Origin: CBFGTJ01 sp965651815
GTDB taxonomy: Bacteria; Actinomycetota; Acidimicrobiia; Acidimicrobiales; Microtrichaceae
DNA: 6,693 nt
Assembly (NCBI GenBank): GCA_965651815.1
Contig: CBFGTJ010000175.1
Span: 1-6,693, forward strand
Direction: 5' to 3'
In this document: one piece after another, positions 4,386 through 6,693 of the stretch
Layout of the letters: each line of letters opens with the position of its first letter
Position numbering within the stretch: the first letter of the stretch is position 1
Program-made: the position numbers and the translations under genes
The notes under the pieces: model-generated
Databases searched by the model: none
What the model was told of the DNA's origin: nothing
What the model saw: only the letters and a program-made list of their open reading frames with translations

Positions 4386-5419
4386 GTCCCATCACCGCCA
4401 CCACGACCGACGAGGAGATCCACCTCACCGATCCGACAGGTTCCGCAGGCGCCGCTCCACCGCGCCTGGCGCCACGCTTCGCGGCCGCGCTGCGCGACCG
4501 CGACGATGCGGCGCTCGAGGAGGTCGCGGGCGCCCACCCCGTCGACACCCGCGACGAGCTGGTGGCGCTGCTCACGATCCACGACATGTGGATGGCGCCG
4601 CTGTGGACCACGGACGGCATCGAGGAGTACCAGGGCCACCCCGCGGTCGCCGCGCTGAAGTGGCGGCTCGAGCGACGGTTCCTGGCCCGCCTCGAGTCCC
4701 GCCAGGCGAGCGCCGGGCCGCTGCCGGGGGCCGACGACGCGGTCGCCGCGATGCGCCGCGTCGCCGCGTCGGACCTCGTGCCGCCGGTGTACCGCTGGCT
4801 CGCCGAGGAGGCGGACCGGGACGAGCTCGTGGCGTTCCTCGCCATCGAAGGCGGCCCGGACGCCGGCTTCGACGACCTCGTCGCGCTCGTGCAGGTGGGC
4901 ATCCACGACGGCCCCAAGGTGGCGCTGGCCCGGAACTACTGGGACGAGCTCGGCAGGGGGACCTTGTCGGAGGTCCACACCGTCCTGCACGACCGGTTGG
5001 TCGAGGCCACCGACATGCCGCGCATCCCCAGGGACCACCTGCCGGTGAGCGCGCTGGAGCGGATCGCCATCGGCGGCCTGTTGGCCACGAACCGGCGCCT
5101 GCAGCCGGAGATGCTCGGCGCCCTCGGCCTGCTCGAGATGCAGGCGGGCCCGCGCTGCCGCGCGGTGGTGCAGGCGCTCGACCGGCTGGACGCCCCCGCA
5201 GGTGCCCTTCCGTTCTACGAGGAGCACGCCCAGGCCGATCCTCGCCACGGCAAGGAGTGGCTGGACGAGGTCGTCGCGCCGCTCGCCGCCGAGCACCCCG
5301 GGTGGGGTGCCCGGATGGTCACGGGCGCCCGTTGGCGGCAGCAGGTGAACGCCGCGTTCTTCGCGAGCGCACGGTCGTTCGTCGACGGCATCGTGCACCC
5401 CAGCAGGAACAGGAACTGA
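4382..5419 (+). CDS. Heme-oxygenase-like diiron oxidase (HDO superfamily, iron-containing redox enzyme family)
   Basis: A 345-residue protein starting in the ATGA overlap with the methyltransferase gene, with AGAGGA at 4372-4377 as its ribosome binding site. Residues 1-25 look flexible. The rest is helical. Key stretches are FLAIEGG (152-158), ARNYWDELGRGTLSEVHTVLHDRL (183-206), LLEMQAGPRC (250-259) and FYEEHAQADPRHGKEWLDEVV (278-298). Candidate iron ligands are E156, E189, H199, H282, D286 and H289. The spacing E189-x9-H199 and H282-x3-D286-x2-H289 equals, from memory, that of the SznF HDO domain (E215/H225; H311/D315/H318), so a complete diiron site is likely. HDO enzymes carry out N-oxygenation, oxidative decarboxylation or C-C cleavage of amino and fatty acids; the substrate here cannot be read from the sequence. 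The paired methyltransferase suggests a two-step modification. It is not a classical heme-degrading oxygenase. Confidence 0.88.
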   Translation: MSPITATTTDEEIHLTDPTGSAGAAPPRLAPRFAAALRDRDDAALEEVAGAHPVDTRDELVALLTIHDMWMAPLWTTDGIEEYQGHPAVAALKWRLERRFLARLESRQASAGPLPGADDAVAAMRRVAASDLVPPVYRWLAEEADRDELVAFLAIEGGPDAGFDDLVALVQVGIHDGPKVALARNYWDELGRGTLSEVHTVLHDRLVEATDMPRIPRDHLPVSALERIAIGGLLATNRRLQPEMLGALGLLEMQAGPRCRAVVQALDRLDAPAGALPFYEEHAQADPRHGKEWLDEVVAPLAAEHPGWGARMVTGARWRQQVNAAFFASARSFVDGIVHPSRNRN

Positions 5420-5439
5420 GCCGACCCAGCTGCGCGACC

Positions 5440-5458
5440 ACGAGGGCCTGACCCTCGT
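5440..5458. terminator. Short hairpin between convergent genes
   Basis: A 7-bp stem ACGAGGG/CCCTCGT with a CCTGA loop lies between the oxidase stop and the end of the minus-strand DUF2470 gene. Flanking GACC (5436-5439) and GGTC (5462-5465) can extend it across a small bulge. It could terminate transcription from both sides. Confidence 0.5.
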
Positions 5459-5463
5459 TCCGG

Positions 5464-5778
5464 TCAGCCCTCCGCTGGCGACCCGCCGAGCAGTTCCGCG
5501 GCCTCGTGGTAGAGGCGGGCGACCTCCTCGCGGATCTGCGGGCGCTCGGTGATGCGCCGCGACCACGCGACGCGCACCGTGGCGGGCCCACCCTCCGGTC
5601 CGTCGACGCGGAACTCACCACCCGTGGCATCGAGCCCCGTCATGGTCGCCGAGGTCGCGTCCGGCCGACCGCCGAAGGCCCGGCAGATCAGCACCGAGTC
5701 CTCGGCGTGGTCCTCGTTCATGTGCCGCAGCACGGCGGCCACGACCTCGTCGTCGAAGGGGTTCGAGCTGTCGCCCAT
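5464..5778 (-). CDS. DUF2470 domain protein (HugZ C-terminal-like)
   Basis: A 104-residue protein on the minus strand. Its ATG is preceded by GAGGAG five bases upstream, a clear Shine-Dalgarno sequence. It opens with a short acidic segment, then VVAAVLRHMNEDHAEDSVLICRAFGG (12-37) carrying the HMNEDH signature (19-24), then TSATMTGLDATGGEFRV (42-58), TVRVAWSRRITERPQIREEVARLY (67-90) and a C-terminal helix. This is the stand-alone DUF2470 form. The same fold forms the C-terminal part of HugZ-type heme oxygenases and of some pyridoxamine-oxidase-like proteins. The HMNxDH histidines may contact heme or metal, but a stand-alone protein without the flavin/split-barrel domain is unlikely to be catalytic. 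It ends 45 bases from the oxidase gene (convergent) and its start faces a divergent secreted-protein gene. The family call is strong; a role in heme or iron handling is inference. Confidence 0.9.
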   Translation of the reverse strand: MGDSSNPFDDEVVAAVLRHMNEDHAEDSVLICRAFGGRPDATSATMTGLDATGGEFRVDGPEGGPATVRVAWSRRITERPQIREEVARLYHEAAELLGGSPAEG

Positions 5779-5783
5779 CGGAT

Positions 5784-5789
5784 CTCCTC
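5784..5789 (-). promoter_or_regulatory. Ribosome binding site of the DUF2470 gene
   Basis: GAGGAG on the minus strand, five bases ahead of the ATG at 5778-5776. It fixes the start of the DUF2470 gene. Confidence 0.75.
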
Positions 5790-5796
5790 GCTGGAA

Positions 5797-5813
5797 GGCT
5801 TGTTAAGCAACCC
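5797..5813. promoter_or_regulatory. Imperfect 17-bp palindrome, candidate operator
   Basis: GGCTTGTTAAGCAACCC is an imperfect inverted repeat centred on 5805: GG/CC outer pairs, TTG/CAA, and TA inner bases, with mismatches one and four positions inside. It lies in the AT-rich gap between the divergent DUF2470 and secreted-protein genes and overlaps the proposed plus-strand -35. A transcription factor site is plausible; the regulator is unknown. Confidence 0.35.
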
Positions 5814-5829
5814 TACATCTGGTTAGTTT
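5800..5829 (+). promoter_or_regulatory. Putative promoter of the secreted-protein gene
   Basis: A -35-like TTGTTA (5800-5805) and a -10-like TAGTTT (5824-5829) are separated by 18 bases; TTAGTT with a 17-base spacer is an alternative. The stretch is far richer in A and T than the rest of the window. The transcript would have a leader of about 60 bases before ATG 5899. Confidence 0.5.
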
Positions 5830-5842
5830 GCCCCCTACTCAT

Positions 5843-5864
5843 TGATGCTTGTGCAAGCGCATCA
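5843..5864 (+). other. Imperfect hairpin in the 5' leader of the secreted-protein gene
   Basis: TGATGC (5843-5848) pairs with GCATCA (5859-5864), and TTG/CAA inside can pair around a tiny loop with a GC bulge. It lies in the proposed leader about 35 bases before the start codon. It may be a regulatory RNA structure or chance. No known riboswitch is recognised. Confidence 0.3.
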
Positions 5865-5898
5865 TCACCTGTCGGCCTTCCCCGCTACGGATCCATCC

Positions 5899-6693
5899 AT
5901 GCACCTGACACCTCCACCGCAGCGGGCAGCACGCCGCCACCCTGACGGCCCGGGGACGCGCGCCACCCAGCTTCGCCGGGTCTGCGCCGTGGCGCTCGCA
6001 GCCCTCGTCGCGGTCGTGACGGCCACCGTGCAGCCCGCGGCTGCGCAGTCGGGCGATCCGACCGTCTCGCCCGCCACCGTCCTCTCCGCCGACGGCCGCA
6101 CCGCGACCGACGGTGTGCGGACCCTCACCGTCTCCCAGGTCAGGGGGCTCTCCCCGGCCGGGCAGACGATCAGGGTCACCGGGCGCGGCTACGACACCAA
6201 CAAGGGCGTCTACGTCGCGCTGTGCGTGATCCCCCCACGCAACGTCGTGCCGTCCCCCTGCGGCGGCGGCGTCGACCTCGAGGGCCAGGCGGGCGCGTCG
6301 CAGTGGTTCTCCTCCAACCCGCCGAGCTACGGCGTCGGCCTCGCGAAGCCCTACGGGCCGGGCGGTTCGTTCGACACCACGTTCCGGGTCAGCCCCGTCA
6401 TCAGCCCGACGGTCGACTGCCGCCAGGTGCGCTGCGCGGTGGTGACCCGCAACGACCACAGCCGCAGCAGCGATCGGTCCCAGGACATCCTCGTGCCGGT
6501 CACCTTCGCCGCGGGCGCCGCCGCGCCGCCGGCGGCGGGTGGTGGCGGCGGGGCGCCGGCACCAGCGCCGTCGGCTCCCCAGAGCACGGCTCCCCAGAGC
6601 ACGGCGCCGCCCACGACCGCGCCGACGACGACCGCGCCCCCCACCACGACGACCACGACCACACCGCCCGCACCGGAGGCGACCCTGTCACCC
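5899..6693 (+). CDS. Secreted protein with neocarzinostatin-like domain and Pro/Thr linker (3' partial)
   Basis: The frame is open from ATG 5899 to the window edge (265 codons, no stop). A Sec signal peptide is clear: basic RR (26-27), hydrophobic AVALAALVAVVTATV (30-44), and probable cleavage after AAA at 49. Residues about 55-203 form an all-beta domain: TLTVSQVRGLSPAGQTIRV (75-93), GRGYDTNKGVYVALCV (95-110), SFDTTFRV (157-164) and TVDCRQVRCAVVTRND (171-186). Four cysteines remain after cleavage, C109/C121 and C174/C179. The C-x4-C pair preceded by TVD matches neocarzinostatin-family proteins, which have two such disulfides. A Gly/Ala/Pro segment and a Thr/Pro linker (about 225-256, with two APQST repeats) follow, leading into an unseen part. 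Similar Ig-like domains occur with HtaA heme-binding domains in actinobacteria, so the missing part may hold one. It could equally be a cell-wall or other exported protein. No Shine-Dalgarno sequence is evident at ATG 5899. Confidence 0.82.
   Translation, partial: MHLTPPPQRAARRHPDGPGTRATQLRRVCAVALAALVAVVTATVQPAAAQSGDPTVSPATVLSADGRTATDGVRTLTVSQVRGLSPAGQTIRVTGRGYDTNKGVYVALCVIPPRNVVPSPCGGGVDLEGQAGASQWFSSNPPSYGVGLAKPYGPGGSFDTTFRVSPVISPTVDCRQVRCAVVTRNDHSRSSDRSQDILVPVTFAAGAAAPPAAGGGGGAPAPAPSAPQSTAPQSTAPPTTAPTTTAPPTTTTTTTPPAPEATLSP
6573..6602 (+). repeat. Two tandem copies of a 15-bp repeat
   Basis: GGCTCCCCAGAGCAC occurs twice back to back with perfect identity. In frame it gives two APQST pentapeptides at the head of the Pro/Thr linker of the secreted protein. 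It probably arose by recent duplication. Confidence 0.85.

Noticed and set aside
4382..5419. Classical heme oxygenase or TenA-type thiaminase
   Set aside because: The H-x3-D-x2-H third-helix pattern and the extra Glu/His ligands fit the non-heme diiron HDO group. The conserved features of heme oxygenase or TenA are not seen.
4100..5566. 488-codon minus-strand open frame opposite the methyltransferase and oxidase genes
   Set aside because: High GC content keeps the opposite strand open. The plus-strand frames carry clear family motifs and the minus frame has only low-complexity Arg/Val/His-rich sequence.
5506..5826. Plus-strand open frame opposite the DUF2470 gene
   Set aside because: The minus strand carries the HMNEDH signature and a good Shine-Dalgarno sequence; the plus frame is its shadow.
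5797..5834. Firm IdeR/DtxR box call
   Set aside because: The best hand alignments match only 10-11 of 19 consensus positions and the left half is poor, so I do not list it as a site.
5839..6459. 206-codon minus-strand open frame opposite the secreted-protein gene
   Set aside because: The plus strand has a signal peptide and an ordered cysteine pattern. The minus frame is composition-driven and has no start signal.

Overview
This is a very GC-rich, densely packed chromosomal segment with many GTG starts, TANNNT boxes placed 5-6 bases before start codons (leaderless transcription), Thr/Pro-rich secreted linkers and actinobacterial-type protein families. It fits a high-GC actinobacterium. The class Acidimicrobiia is my best guess, from the general feel of the proteins rather than from any search. 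Nothing indicates a phage, plasmid, insertion sequence or CRISPR array.

Layout. (1) 1-1341, plus strand: the last codons of an upstream gene, a single-pass membrane protein with a Pro-rich tail (107-499), a 75-residue conserved-looking small protein (508-735), and a DUF4202 protein (739-1341) three bases behind it. (2) 1412-2473: a protein with a long acidic, Pro/Gly-rich disordered N-terminal region and a C-terminal PH-like globular domain, with its own promoter and a clear ribosome binding site. (3) 2503-3653: a tRNA block, tRNA-Gly(GCC), tRNA-Cys(GCA), a four-helix membrane protein gene, then tRNA-Val(GAC). Each unit has its own -10-like box and GC-rich hairpin, so these look like separate short transcription units. 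(4) 3744-5419: a two-gene operon with an ATGA overlap. It encodes a PrmC/HemK-like methyltransferase and a heme-oxygenase-like diiron oxidase (HDO superfamily) that retains a complete putative six-residue metal ligand set. (5) 5464-5778, minus strand: a DUF2470 protein (related to the HugZ C-terminal domain), convergent with the oxidase gene. (6) 5899-6693, plus strand: the 5' part of a secreted protein with a signal peptide, a neocarzinostatin-like four-cysteine domain and a Pro/Thr linker, open at the window edge. It is divergent from the DUF2470 gene across an unusually AT-rich intergenic region.

How the genes may work together. The clearest functional unit is the methyltransferase-oxidase pair, which probably acts on one small molecule or one pathway that the sequence does not identify. 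The DUF2470 gene and the secreted neocarzinostatin-like protein share a regulatory region. Both families have links to heme or iron handling (HugZ; HtaA-type secreted proteins), so this end of the window may be an iron/heme-related locus; that is inference. The remainder is ordinary housekeeping and small conserved actinobacterial genes.
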